DNA of 35,663 nucleotides from contig CADBXS010000047.1 in the NCBI GenBank assembly GCA_902798705.1, forward strand, positions 1-35,663, in the 5' to 3' direction. The notes beneath the pieces were generated by a model. It saw only the letters and a list, made by a program, of their open reading frames with translations. It searched no databases and was not told where the DNA came from. Below are positions 1 to 7,990 of this stretch, piece by piece (positions within the stretch are counted from its first letter, which is position 1; each line of letters begins with the position of its first letter). This DNA comes from an uncultured Bacteroidales bacterium (lineage in GTDB: Bacteria; Bacteroidota; Bacteroidia; Bacteroidales; Bacteroidaceae). The position numbers and the translations under genes were made by a program.

Positions 1-1
1 C

Positions 2-493
2 GGCGACCCTGCTGCCAAGAACCACGGTGAAATCATCAGTTGCTACCCTGTCATCAAGGCGCTCACCAACTACCGTGTGGCTCACGAACTGCTCCTGCTC
101 GGCGTACCACTCATTCCACGTATGCTGACGGAAATGGCTCACTCCGAAACGGGTATCGACATCCATCCTGGTGCGCAGATTGGCGAATACTTCACCATCG
201 ACCACGGCACAGGTGTCGTCATCGGCGAGACTTGCATTATTGGCAGGAACGTGAAACTCTATCAGGGTGTGACACTCGGTGCACGCAGTTTCCCTCTCGA
301 CGAGAACGGAAATCCAATCAAGGGCATTCCGCGCCATCCAATCCTCGAAGACGACGTGATTGTCTATTCCAACGCCACCATCCTCGGGCGCATCACCATT
401 GGCAAGGGTGCTGTGGTGGGCGGTAACATCTGGGTGACTCAGGATGTGCCAGCAGGCGCCTCCATCACCCAAAAACGAGCCGACCGAACTTAA
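2..493 (+). CDS. cysE: Serine O-acetyltransferase, C-terminal part (5' end outside window)
   Basis: The enzyme acetylates L-serine with acetyl-CoA to give O-acetylserine, the precursor of cysteine, in the cytoplasm. The frame is open from the first bases of the window, so the N-terminal part is missing. What remains is the left-handed beta-helix with hexapeptide repeats. The diagnostic segments [16 protein letters not shown]-like ([14 protein letters not shown]), VTLGARS and the C-terminal [13 protein letters not shown] are all readable; the His of DIHPGA and the His of DHGTG match the catalytic and substrate-binding positions of the family. It ends 40 bases before the methyltransferase start on the same strand, so the two may be cotranscribed. 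Family assignment is firm. EpsC is an alternative name for the same enzyme type. Confidence 0.93.
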   Translation, partial: GDPAAKNHGEIISCYPVIKALTNYRVAHELLLLGVPLIPRMLTEMAHSETGIDIHPGAQIGEYFTIDHGTGVVIGETCIIGRNVKLYQGVTLGARSFPLDENGNPIKGIPRHPILEDDVIVYSNATILGRITIGKGAVVGGNIWVTQDVPAGASITQKRADRT

Positions 494-533
494 ACATATC
501 ATCAAGAAGAAAAATCTCCTCAATCAAATCAAT

Positions 534-2318
534 ATGAAAATCATTGCAAAGACATTCCAAGGCTTAGAAGAAGTTCTTGCCAAGGAACTCACCTCGCTCG
601 GTGCTAACGACATTGAAATCGGCAACCGTATGGTGTCTTTCACTGGCGACAAGGAAATGCTCTACAGAGCCAACTTTTGCCTTCGCACCGCTGTAAAAGT
701 ACTGATGCCCATCAAGGAATTCAAGGCGAACGACGCCGACGAAGTGTATGAGCAGGTGAAAAAAATGGACTGGGATACCTATATGGACGAGAAGATGACC
801 TTCCTCGTGGATTCGGTCGTTTTCTCTGAAGATTTCCGCCATAGCAAGTTTGTGGCTTACCGCGTGAAGGATGCCATCGCCGACTATTTCCGCGAGAAGA
901 CCGATAAGCGTCCAAACGTGAGCATCTCCAACCCTGACATCCGCATCAACGTACACATTGCCGAGAACGACGTGACCATCTCGCTCGACTCTTCTGGCGA
1001 AAGTCTGCACAAGCGTGGCTACCGCACAGGTTCGGGTGCAGCTCCCCTCAACGAAGTGCTGGCAGCTGGTATGATTCTGCTCACGGGATGGGACGGACAA
1101 TGCGACCTCATCGACCCTTTCTGCGGTTCGGGAACGATTCTCGTGGAAGCAGCCCTCATCGCACAGAACATCTATCCAGGCGTGTTCCGCGAGGAATTTG
1201 CCTTTGAGCGCTGGAAGGACTTCGACGAAGACTTGCTGGAAAACATTTACAATGATGATTCGCAGGAACGCGACTTCAACTACAAGATATACGGCTTCGA
1301 CATCAACCGCCAGGCTGTTGCCATCGCCACCGACAATGTGCGTTCGGCTGGCGTGAGCAAGATTGTGAATGTGCAGCAACAGGACTTCTACGAATTTGAA
1401 TGGAATCCAAAGCCAATGGTGGAAGACGATGAAATCGACGAGAGCGAAGTGGTTGAGAAGAAAGCCATCATCATCACCAATCCTCCTTACGGCGAACGCA
1501 TCACATCGGACGACATCCTCGACCTCTACGCCACCATCGGTAGTCGCCTGAAGCAACAGTTTGTGGGCAACGATGCATGGATTATCAGCTACCACGAGGA
1601 ATGTTTTGCAAAGATAGGTTTCCGCCCATCTACGAAGTATGCGCTCTACAATGGTGCACTACCTTGCGAGTTCCGCAAGTATCAGGTGTTCGACGGAAAA
1701 CTGAAAGACCGTCGAGAGGAAGGCCTCGACATCAAGAATGAGGACGAACGAAAGCGCAACGCCAAGTTCCGTCCGAACAAGAAGCGTGAGGATGGCGAAT
1801 TTGATGGAAACGGTTGGCGCGGAGAAGGTTCTCGCGACGATGAGCACTACTTCAAATCGCGCCCTGACCGCGACAAGCGTGAGCCTTGGAAAGACCGAAA
1901 AGAAGAGAAAGCAGAAAAGCGCAAGCCACTCTTCGAAGGCGATGACGAACCCGAACTGAACCGCTACAACTTCAAGTGGGGCGACCGCAGTGCCAACTAC
2001 GGAAAGGATGCTGACTTCCACGGACAGCGCTCCCGCTTCGACGACTCCGACGACTTCGAACGCCGCGGAGAGAAGAAAGACCGCAAGTATTCAAGCGACC
2101 GCCAGCGCAAGTTCTTTGAAAATGGTGACAAACCCGCTTTCGGCAAGGGTTCACATGGCAAGGGACACGACCACAAGTCGAAAGACGGAAAAGGCGGCAA
2201 AGGACATTCTCACGATGAGAACCGCCAGCGTCGTGACAAGCGCGAGAAGGGCGAGAAGAAGAACACCAAGTGGGGCTTCGACAGCGAAGGTCGTCCTTTC
2301 AAGCGCGACGATGACTAA
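534..2318 (+). CDS. THUMP domain class I SAM-dependent RNA methyltransferase (RlmL-like) with long charged C-terminal tail
   Basis: This is probably a 23S rRNA guanine-N2 methyltransferase of the COG0116 (RlmL N-terminal half) family. An N-terminal THUMP-type RNA-binding region (about residues 1-160, opening MKIIAKTFQGLEEVLAKEL) is followed by a Rossmann methyltransferase fold. That fold shows the SAM-binding motif DPFCGSGT (about residue 195) and the catalytic NPPYGER motif (about residue 316). After about residue 395 comes a tail of some 200 residues made almost only of K, R, D, E, G, H, S and N, with FKxG/RG-like patches, presumably disordered. The frame is open upstream to 444, but the ATG at 534 gives the canonical family N-terminus and avoids overlapping cysE. 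A bidirectional terminator follows. The exact rRNA target cannot be read from the sequence. Confidence 0.88.
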   Translation: MKIIAKTFQGLEEVLAKELTSLGANDIEIGNRMVSFTGDKEMLYRANFCLRTAVKVLMPIKEFKANDADEVYEQVKKMDWDTYMDEKMTFLVDSVVFSEDFRHSKFVAYRVKDAIADYFREKTDKRPNVSISNPDIRINVHIAENDVTISLDSSGESLHKRGYRTGSGAAPLNEVLAAGMILLTGWDGQCDLIDPFCGSGTILVEAALIAQNIYPGVFREEFAFERWKDFDEDLLENIYNDDSQERDFNYKIYGFDINRQAVAIATDNVRSAGVSKIVNVQQQDFYEFEWNPKPMVEDDEIDESEVVEKKAIIITNPPYGERITSDDILDLYATIGSRLKQQFVGNDAWIISYHEECFAKIGFRPSTKYALYNGALPCEFRKYQVFDGKLKDRREEGLDIKNEDERKRNAKFRPNKKREDGEFDGNGWRGEGSRDDEHYFKSRPDRDKREPWKDRKEEKAEKRKPLFEGDDEPELNRYNFKWGDRSANYGKDADFHGQRSRFDDSDDFERRGEKKDRKYSSDRQRKFFENGDKPAFGKGSHGKGHDHKSKDGKGGKGHSHDENRQRRDKREKGEKKNTKWGFDSEGRPFKRDDD

Positions 2319-2343
2319 AACAATCTCAGCATAAACCATGCGA

Positions 2344-2385
2344 AAAGGGATGGCAGCCGCAATTGGCTACCATCCCTTTCCTTTT
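2344..2385. terminator. Bidirectional intrinsic terminator
   Basis: The arms aaagggatgg (2344-2353) and ccatcccttt (2370-2379) pair perfectly. The stem continues through one mismatch into agcc/ggct with a gcaatt loop. T-rich sequence follows on the + side and AAAA precedes on the left. It lies between the convergent methyltransferase and aquaporin genes and can serve both. Confidence 0.85.
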
Positions 2386-2432
2386 CCAGTGTTTTCCTGC
2401 AAAAAGATTTTTGCAGAACGGTTCGGTTCTTG

Positions 2433-3113
2433 TTATGCTTCCTCGCTTGGTTCAATAATCTTCCAAATGAGGGCAGCAAGACCACCACCTACGAGTGGAC
2501 CAACGATGAATACCCAAACCTGAGAAAGTGCAGCACCACCCTCGAAGAGTGCAGGACCGAAGGAACGTGCTGGGTTCACAGAAGTGCCTGTGTAGTGAAT
2601 ACCTACGAGGTGGATGAGAATCAAGCTGAGACCGATGGCAAGACCTGCGAAGTTGTTGGTTGCACCATTTGTCTTTGCAGTTGCACCGAGCACAACAAGC
2701 ACGAAGAGCATGGTGAGCACGACTTCAACAACCAAACCAAGAGCGATGTTGCCATTAGGACAAGCATTTGCACCCGTGTGAGTGCCGAGTGCCAAACTTG
2801 GTTCCATACCAACGATAGCAGCCAAGCAGCAAGCTGCCAAAACGCCACCGATGAACTGACCGACCCAATAGCCAATAGCATCCTTTGTCGTCATACGACC
2901 ACTGAGAAGAACGCCAAACGTGATGGCTGGGTTGATGTGGCAACCACTGATGCCACCAATGGCGTATGCCATAGCAACTACGGAAAGACCGAAAGCAACG
3001 GCTGTGCCTACTACAGATGCTGTGTCGGAACCACAGTTGAGACTCACTGCTGTACCGCATCCCAAGAACGTAAGTACGAATGTACCTACAAGTTCTGCTA
3101 AATACTTCTTCAT
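2433..3113 (-). CDS. aqpZ: Aquaporin Z-type water channel (MIP family)
   Basis: The protein is an inner-membrane channel for rapid water flux. It has 226 residues, the usual AqpZ length, with six hydrophobic segments and two half-helices. Both NPA signature motifs are present: HINPAIT (about residue 60) and SVNPARS (about residue 180), the Arg after the second NPA being the selectivity-filter Arg. The N-terminus MKKYLAELVGTFVLTFLGCG matches the family start, so the ATG at 3113 is accepted. A His in the fifth helix region (LIHLVGIHYTGTS) fits a water-selective rather than a glycerol-conducting filter. The gene stands alone, convergent with the methyltransferase and divergent from dipeptidyl peptidase IV. 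Many ORFs on the opposite strand are shadows. Confidence 0.95.
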   Translation of the reverse strand: MKKYLAELVGTFVLTFLGCGTAVSLNCGSDTASVVGTAVAFGLSVVAMAYAIGGISGCHINPAITFGVLLSGRMTTKDAIGYWVGQFIGGVLAACCLAAIVGMEPSLALGTHTGANACPNGNIALGLVVEVVLTMLFVLVVLGATAKTNGATNNFAGLAIGLSLILIHLVGIHYTGTSVNPARSFGPALFEGGAALSQVWVFIVGPLVGGGLAALIWKIIEPSEEA

Positions 3114-3173
3114 AATGATAGAAATTTTGTTGTTAAATAATGTGTTTGATAAATAAAAGGATTAGACTATTGG

Positions 3174-3206
3174 CAAAATTAGATAAAAAAACCGAGATGG
3201 TGCAAG
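3174..3206 (-). promoter_or_regulatory. Candidate promoter for aqpZ
   Basis: On the minus strand TAATTTTG (3181-3174) matches the Bacteroidota -7 consensus TAnnTTTG. A CTTG (3206-3203) lies 21 bases upstream as a -33 element. The start would lie about 50-55 bases before the aqpZ ATG. Confidence 0.55.
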
Positions 3207-3245
3207 GAAAAGCTTACAAAAATCTACTTTTCAACTAAAAAATTG

Positions 3246-3253
3246 TAATTTTG
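3246..3253 (+). promoter_or_regulatory. Candidate promoter -7 box for dipeptidyl peptidase IV gene
   Basis: TAATTTTG matches TAnnTTTG exactly and is followed by C, 22 bases before the ATG at 3276. The -33 region is weak (TTTTC at 3228-3232). The predicted leader is very short. Confidence 0.55.
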
Positions 3254-3275
3254 CGAAAAATTAGATTGACAAACT

Positions 3276-5498
3276 ATGAACAGAAAATTATTTGCCACAG
3301 CAATTTTGCTGATGGCTTTTCCTTTTCTCAGTATGGCTCAAAACAAGCGAAACGGCATCAAAGCAAGTCCTAAACGACTCTTCACCATCGAAGACCTCAT
3401 CCCAGGAGGTTCTACTTACTATCAGAATTCTGTGCCACCATCAAAATACACGGCTTGGTGGGGCGATGAATGTCTGCATTTGGAACTCGACAAGGTTTCG
3501 ATCATCGACAAGAAAGCCTACGATGGCAAAACGCTCTTCACGCTCAGCGACATCAACGATGCGTTGGGCAATCAAGGCACATTGAGCCACCTCTACAGCG
3601 TGAGCTTCCCTTCGGAGCGCACGGAAGTGTTGTTTTCCAACTATTACAACCTATTTCTTGTGGATTGGAAAGAGAAGAAGGTGGTGTGGAGTTTGCCACT
3701 CGACACCGCCGCCTCTGCCACTGATTTCAATGAGGAATCACGTAACCTCGCCTTCGTGAAAGACAACAACCTCTATGTGACCAACGCTGAAGGCAAGACC
3801 TCTGCTGTGAGCACCGATGGCACACTCACGCTTACTTACGGCGAAAGTGTACATCGCGATGAATTCGGCATCAGCAAGGGCACTTTCTGGAGTCCCGACG
3901 GCTCTCTCCTTGCCTTCTATCGCATGGATCAGTCGATGGTGAGTGCTTATCCGCAAGTGAACATCTCCATCCCTGAAGCCACAGTTCGCACGGGTGCAGA
4001 AAGTCCTTCAAGGGCAGCGCAACTCGACCCAGATCCATACCCAATGGCGGGAGAAACGAGCCATAAAGTGAGCGTAGGCATCTACAATGTGAAGACGGGC
4101 AAAACCATCTATTTGGAAACAGGCGACCCAACCGACCGCTATTTCACCAACATCGCATGGAGTCCTGATGCCAAGACACTCTACCTCATCGAAGTGAATC
4201 GCGACCAAAACCACGGTCATCTCGATGCTTACGACGCTGCAACAGGCAAGTTGCTCGGCACACTCTTCGAAGAGCACAACAGCAAATACGACGAGCCGCT
4301 TCATCCCATTGAGTTTCTCCCTTGGGATTCTTCCCGATTCATCTATCAGACGAGGAAGGATGGCTACAACCACATCTACCTTTATTCCCTGAAAGGAACG
4401 CAAGCCAAACTGGAATGCCAGCTCACGAAGGGAGCGTTCGAGGTGATTAGCGTGACAGGATTCGACAAAAAGAACAAAACGATTCTCTACACAAGCAATG
4501 AAGCAAATCCGATTGGTTGCGCCATCTACAGCGTGAACATGAAAGGACAGCGCAAGTTGCTCAGCGACAAGGAAGGATGGCACTCGCCACGCCTCAACGC
4601 CAACGGCACCTACCTCATGGACACTTGGTCAGCGCCAGAGGTTGCACGCCGTTACGAAGTCATCGCAACAAATGGTTCCCTGCGCCACCAATACGATGAC
4701 ATCCAAGAGCCTTGGGGACAATTCGCCGTGCCAGAAATGAAAGTGGGAACCATCAAGGCTGCTGATGGTGTGACCGACCTCTACTATCGCTTGGTGCTTC
4801 CTACCGATTTCGACCCTACGAAGAAATATCCAGCCATTGTGTATGTCTATGGCGGTCCTCATGCGCACAACATTGATGCTTCGCGTCATTGGGGTGTGCG
4901 TGGTTGGGACATTTGGATGGCACAAAACGGCTACGTGATGTTCTGTCTCGACAACCGAGGCAGTGAGCATCGTGGTCTCGATTTCGAACAAGCCACCTTC
5001 CGCCAATTGGGAGTGGAAGAGATGAAAGACCAGTTGAAAGGTGTGGAGTTCCTGAAGTCGCTCCCATACGTGGATGGAGACCGCCTCGGTGTGCATGGAT
5101 GGAGTTTCGGAGGTTTTATGACAACCAGTCTGATGACGACCTATCCCGATGTGTTCAAAGTGGGTGTTGCAGGTGGTCCTGTGATTGATTGGAAGTACTA
5201 CGAAGTGATGTATGGCGAGCGCTACATGGACACGCCACAAACCAATCCCGAAGGATATGCCAAAACCTCATGCCTCAACAAGGCAGACCAACTGAAAGGA
5301 CGACTTCTTATCATCTATGGTGGCAACGACCCAACCTGCGTTCCTCAGCACACGCTGTCGTTCATCCGTGCTTGCATCGACGCAGGAACGCATCCCGACC
5401 TCTTCACCTACCCAGGTGATGGCCACAACATGATGGGTACCGACCGCGTGCATTTGCACGAGCACATTTCCCGCTACTTCGACGACTTCCTGAAATAA
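3276..5498 (+). CDS. Dipeptidyl peptidase IV (S9B prolyl oligopeptidase family)
   Basis: This serine exopeptidase removes X-Pro or X-Ala dipeptides from peptide N-termini, typically in the periplasm of asaccharolytic or proteolytic Bacteroidales. A signal peptide (MNRKLFATAILLMAFPFLSMAQ) is followed by an eight-bladed beta-propeller domain (about residues 40-480) and an alpha/beta hydrolase domain (about 490-740). The nucleophile motif GWSFGG, the acid in GGNDPTCVPQH and the His of GDGHNM are all in place. The double-Glu-type substrate region cannot be assigned confidently by eye. At 740 residues it is full length compared with about 730 for characterised bacterial DPP IV enzymes. It is a single gene with its own promoter and a strong terminator 12 bases after the stop. 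Confidence 0.93.
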   Translation: MNRKLFATAILLMAFPFLSMAQNKRNGIKASPKRLFTIEDLIPGGSTYYQNSVPPSKYTAWWGDECLHLELDKVSIIDKKAYDGKTLFTLSDINDALGNQGTLSHLYSVSFPSERTEVLFSNYYNLFLVDWKEKKVVWSLPLDTAASATDFNEESRNLAFVKDNNLYVTNAEGKTSAVSTDGTLTLTYGESVHRDEFGISKGTFWSPDGSLLAFYRMDQSMVSAYPQVNISIPEATVRTGAESPSRAAQLDPDPYPMAGETSHKVSVGIYNVKTGKTIYLETGDPTDRYFTNIAWSPDAKTLYLIEVNRDQNHGHLDAYDAATGKLLGTLFEEHNSKYDEPLHPIEFLPWDSSRFIYQTRKDGYNHIYLYSLKGTQAKLECQLTKGAFEVISVTGFDKKNKTILYTSNEANPIGCAIYSVNMKGQRKLLSDKEGWHSPRLNANGTYLMDTWSAPEVARRYEVIATNGSLRHQYDDIQEPWGQFAVPEMKVGTIKAADGVTDLYYRLVLPTDFDPTKKYPAIVYVYGGPHAHNIDASRHWGVRGWDIWMAQNGYVMFCLDNRGSEHRGLDFEQATFRQLGVEEMKDQLKGVEFLKSLPYVDGDRLGVHGWSFGGFMTTSLMTTYPDVFKVGVAGGPVIDWKYYEVMYGERYMDTPQTNPEGYAKTSCLNKADQLKGRLLIIYGGNDPTCVPQHTLSFIRACIDAGTHPDLFTYPGDGHNMMGTDRVHLHEHISRYFDDFLK

Positions 5499-5510
5499 TG
5501 ATTTTAAAGA

Positions 5511-5543
5511 AGCGCTTCAGAGGATTTACTGAAGCGCTTTTTT
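5511..5543 (+). terminator. Intrinsic terminator of the DPP IV gene, also the first hairpin of repeat copy A
   Basis: Perfect 10-bp arms agcgcttcag (5511-5520) and ctgaagcgct (5529-5538) enclose an 8-base loop and are followed by a T run. A related hairpin, gtgcttcag/ctgaagcgc, heads repeat copy B at 23127-23152, so this terminator appears to be part of a dispersed element. Confidence 0.85.
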
Positions 5544-5544
5544 G

Positions 5545-5757
5545 ATTGGCTTGCGCCAAGATTAAGGTTCAACTAGTTGCCCGAAGGCTCGTCATCGTTC
5601 CATCGAGCCTTCGGCGTTGCGATAGCGAAGGTTCGGCGTTTTTCAAACGAGCGCTCGCCATTTGGCTTACGCCAAACTAAAGGTTCAGTAAAAGTAACGG
5701 AAAGCGTCTTTCAAACCGTTATTTTCCCTAAACGATTACACATGCGAAGTTGAGAAA
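5545..5757. repeat. Dispersed structured intergenic repeat, copy A
   Basis: This fills most of the 359-base gap between the convergent DPP IV and DUF4359-like genes. It shares exact blocks with copy B near 23.2 kb: ggttcaactagttgc (5566-5580), ccttcggcgttgcgat (5608-5623) and tttcaaaccgttattttcc (5709-5727). It contains arm1 ccgaaggctcg (5581-5591), arm2 cgagccttcgg (5604-5614) and arm3 cgaaggttcg (5626-5635), so arm2 can pair with either neighbour. Two copies of the 26-bp GGCTtaCGCC motif lie at 5545-5570 and 5661-5686. No convincing ORF was seen. Confidence 0.75.
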
Positions 5758-5784
5758 TGAATTGAGCCGGAACTCGCGTAATAA

Positions 5785-5836
5785 AAGCAAAGCACGGAGG
5801 AAACGCCACTGATTGCGTTTCCTCCGTGCATTGCTT
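5785..5836 (-). terminator. Intrinsic terminator of the minus-strand dnaN-to-DUF4359 gene block
   Basis: The arms gcacggaggaaacgc (5792-5806) and gcgtttcctccgtgc (5815-5829) pair perfectly over 15 bp. After one mismatch the stem extends further with aagcaa/ttgctt. On the minus strand it is followed by TTTTAT. It lies about 20 bases beyond the DUF4359-like stop. Confidence 0.85.
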
Positions 5837-5857
5837 AATTCGTGCTATCTCACCTAC

Positions 5858-6229
5858 CTATTCCTCTTGATCGTCTCCTTCCTCCAAGGCTTCCCTCAGC
5901 ATCTTCTTATCGAAGGTGAAGACGTGACCAAAAGCACCGATGGAAAGGAGCTTGTCCTCACCCTTCAGGCGCACAGAGGTGGTGTTAAAAAGATAGTAGT
6001 TGTGTACCTTCAACTTGGCATCGATGGCAGTAGCTGCTGCAAAATTAACAACGCTCTTGCCAATATTGGTGATGACATTGGAATGAAAACCGTTTTCCTC
6101 TGCCTTTTCATCCACATATTCGCTCACAGCTTTCATCATGGCGCGCTTGTGAGCCTTCTTGTCGGGTACGGTTTGAGTCATCAGGATTGCCACGGCAAGA
6201 ATAATAATCACAACAAGTAGTTTCTTCAT
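5858..6229 (-). CDS. Small membrane-anchored protein, DUF4359-like
   Basis: The product has 123 residues. An N-terminal hydrophobic segment (MKKLLVVIIILAVAILM) can act as an uncleaved anchor or signal sequence. A soluble part follows, with a conserved-looking core around residues 70-105 (HNYYLFNTTSVRL, then LLSIGAFGHVFTF) and an acidic C-terminus. The pattern TxP near the membrane exit, then NYYxF, then xxxIGxFGxV resembles DUF4359 proteins. This is motif memory, not a search. Function is unknown. It follows the DUF4835 gene by 36 bases on the same strand and is probably the last gene of that operon, just before a strong terminator. Confidence 0.6.
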   Translation of the reverse strand: MKKLLVVIIILAVAILMTQTVPDKKAHKRAMMKAVSEYVDEKAEENGFHSNVITNIGKSVVNFAAATAIDAKLKVHNYYLFNTTSVRLKGEDKLLSIGAFGHVFTFDKKMLREALEEGDDQEE

Positions 6230-6265
6230 GTTTTCTGTCTTTTTAAAATCCTTATTTGTTTTGTT

Positions 6266-7180
6266 TTATTTTGTAATGTTCTTCCATTGCGTGTTTTGGG
6301 AGGCATTGATGTCGGAAACGATGTTATAGACCGTTTCCTTCTCCTTTTGAGTGCCATGCCCCTTGAAGATGTTCACAATCTCATCGCGCTTGTAGTCGGT
6401 GAAGATGATGGGAAGGTCGGAAAGAGGCTTGTTGGAACGTGCCTTCTTCAGCATCTCCAGACTTTCCACGATGGCTGCCCGACCACGGTCCACGTTGTTC
6501 GACATTTCATCAAGGCCAAGACGATGGTACTTGTATTGCAACTGACGGAAATCCTCCAACGACGATTCCATGTAGTCGTTGATGATGCCATGACGGTTTC
6601 GGTTGTCGTCGAATGCCTTCCAACCCTGCTCCGACATGGTCTGCGCATTGTTCACGATGGTTTCCACCGTGTGGAGCACTTCTGTGCCACCGAGGGGTGA
6701 GAACGTGTCGAGGTCCATGCCGATGAAGAGATAGGCATAGTAGGCAAGCATCGCCGTGAGGTTGCTGTCCATCGTGTTGATGTTGAACTCCAAAGGGTCG
6801 AACTCCTTGTAAGTGAAGTTGAAGTTCTTGTCGTTCATGGAGAACACCGTGGAGTTGTACGACGAATTATAGACGGGGCGCGACAACTGGAAGAGCAGTT
6901 CGCCCTTGAAACTCTCTGTCGCCTGGTCCCATGCCTTGATGGTGATATTCATGGTGCAGTCGATGCGTTCCTTCTCCTGAAACTGGAGTTCGGTCCACGA
7001 ACGGTTGTTCATAAATTCCATGATGGCATTTTCCAGCGTCTCGAACACACTGGTGTTGGTTCCCTGCACTTGCGTGTGAATCACCTTCACCTTGCAGTTC
7101 AGTTCTTGTGCAAGGGCAGCAGGTGATGCCAACGCGAAGAGCGAGGCAAACGAGAGGAGATATGAAAAGAAATGCTTCAT
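6266..7180 (-). CDS. DUF4835 family exported protein
   Basis: DUF4835 proteins occur downstream of coaBC in many Bacteroidota and have no established function. From the internal ATG at 7180 the product is 304 residues with a clear signal peptide (MKHFFSYLLSFASLFALA, then ASPAALAQ), followed by ELNCKVKVIHTQVQGTN, the usual opening of the mature protein. Later segments with aromatic and Asp-rich motifs (FSPLGGTE, GWKAFDDNRNRHGI) also fit. The frame is open upstream into the CoaB coding region with no intervening stop. The start at 7180 is chosen because it places the signal peptide at the N-terminus. No Shine-Dalgarno is visible. Confidence 0.85.
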   Translation of the reverse strand: MKHFFSYLLSFASLFALASPAALAQELNCKVKVIHTQVQGTNTSVFETLENAIMEFMNNRSWTELQFQEKERIDCTMNITIKAWDQATESFKGELLFQLSRPVYNSSYNSTVFSMNDKNFNFTYKEFDPLEFNINTMDSNLTAMLAYYAYLFIGMDLDTFSPLGGTEVLHTVETIVNNAQTMSEQGWKAFDDNRNRHGIINDYMESSLEDFRQLQYKYHRLGLDEMSNNVDRGRAAIVESLEMLKKARSNKPLSDLPIIFTDYKRDEIVNIFKGHGTQKEKETVYNIVSDINASQNTQWKNITK

Positions 7181-7990
7181 TGACTTGGAATGGAATTGGG
7201 AGAGGTGAACAGAGGGAGATTTTGCCATGAGGGAAGACAGGTTGTCGATGATGTCGGCAGCCACTTCGGTCTTTGGCTTGAGAGGGTACTCCGTGCGAGA
7301 GAGGTCGGCACGGATAATCGTGATTTTGTTCGTATCGGTACGGAAGCCAGCCCCCTTGTCGTTGAGTGAATTTAATACGATGAAATCGAAGTTTTTCTTC
7401 TTGAGTTTGCCTTCCGCATTGGTTTCCTCGTCGTTGGTTTCGAGGGCAAAACCCACCAGTTGCTGACTGTCGGTCTTCATCTGTCCCAATGCCTTGGCAA
7501 TGTCCTGTGTTGGCTTCAGATGAAGCACCATTTCATCGCCCTTACGCTTGATTTTCTGGTCAGCGCGTGTTTCAGGCGTGAAATCGGCAACAGCGGCACA
7601 GAGTATGCCCGCATTCATGGATGGATACAGGCGAACGGATGCCTCGTACATCTCGTTGGCCGACTCCACATTCGTCACATGGAGGAGTGAAGGGTTTGCC
7701 TTGAAGACAGGCGATTCCAAGAGTTGAGGATTGGAGATGGGACCGAGCACCAGTTCCACTTCGGCACCACGACGCACACATTCCTCTGCCAGTGCAATGC
7801 CCATCTTGCCCGAAGAGTAGTTGCCAATGAAACGCACAGGGTCGATTTTCTCGTATGTTGGTCCTGCCGTAATGAGGATTTTCTTGTCACGAAGGGAGGC
7901 GTTGGCAGCATCGGTTTTCTCCCATGCGTCCCTTCCCTTCGAGGTGGGAGGCAAGGAAACCCGTGCCAGGCTCGATGATGTGGTTGCCAT
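6266..7990 (-). pseudogene. coaBC: CoaB half of coaBC, out of frame with CoaC and running on without a stop into DUF4835
   Basis: CoaB (phosphopantothenoylcysteine synthetase) joins cysteine to 4'-phosphopantothenate in coenzyme A synthesis. The frame carries a full CoaB domain: KKILITAGPTYEKIDPVRF, NYSSGKMG, AAVADFTP, KIKRKG and the tail EVAADIIDNL near 7230. In family members this domain is fused in frame to CoaC. Here it lies +1 relative to CoaC, the junction being near 7920-7945, and the linker seems shorter than usual. After EVAADI the family normally stops within about ten residues. Here the frame continues through MAKSPSVHLSQFHSKS straight into the DUF4835 signal peptide. The ATG at 7990 lies inside coaC and is not a typical CoaB start. 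It may be a broken gene, a split gene or a sequence error. Confidence 0.75.

Noticed and set aside
564..1595. 343-codon minus-strand frame opposite the methyltransferase
   Set aside because: It is a shadow of the THUMP/methyltransferase gene. No motif, promoter or family resemblance is visible.
2430..3101. 223-codon + strand frame opposite aqpZ
   Set aside because: Its translation is Cys/Thr/Glu-rich with no fold, whereas the minus strand encodes a textbook aquaporin with two NPA motifs.
7910..7950. Programmed ribosomal frameshift joining CoaC and CoaB
   Set aside because: The junction needs a +1 shift and shows neither a -1 slippery heptamer nor a convincing stop-slip site or stem. Deletion or sequence error is simpler, although it was not excluded.
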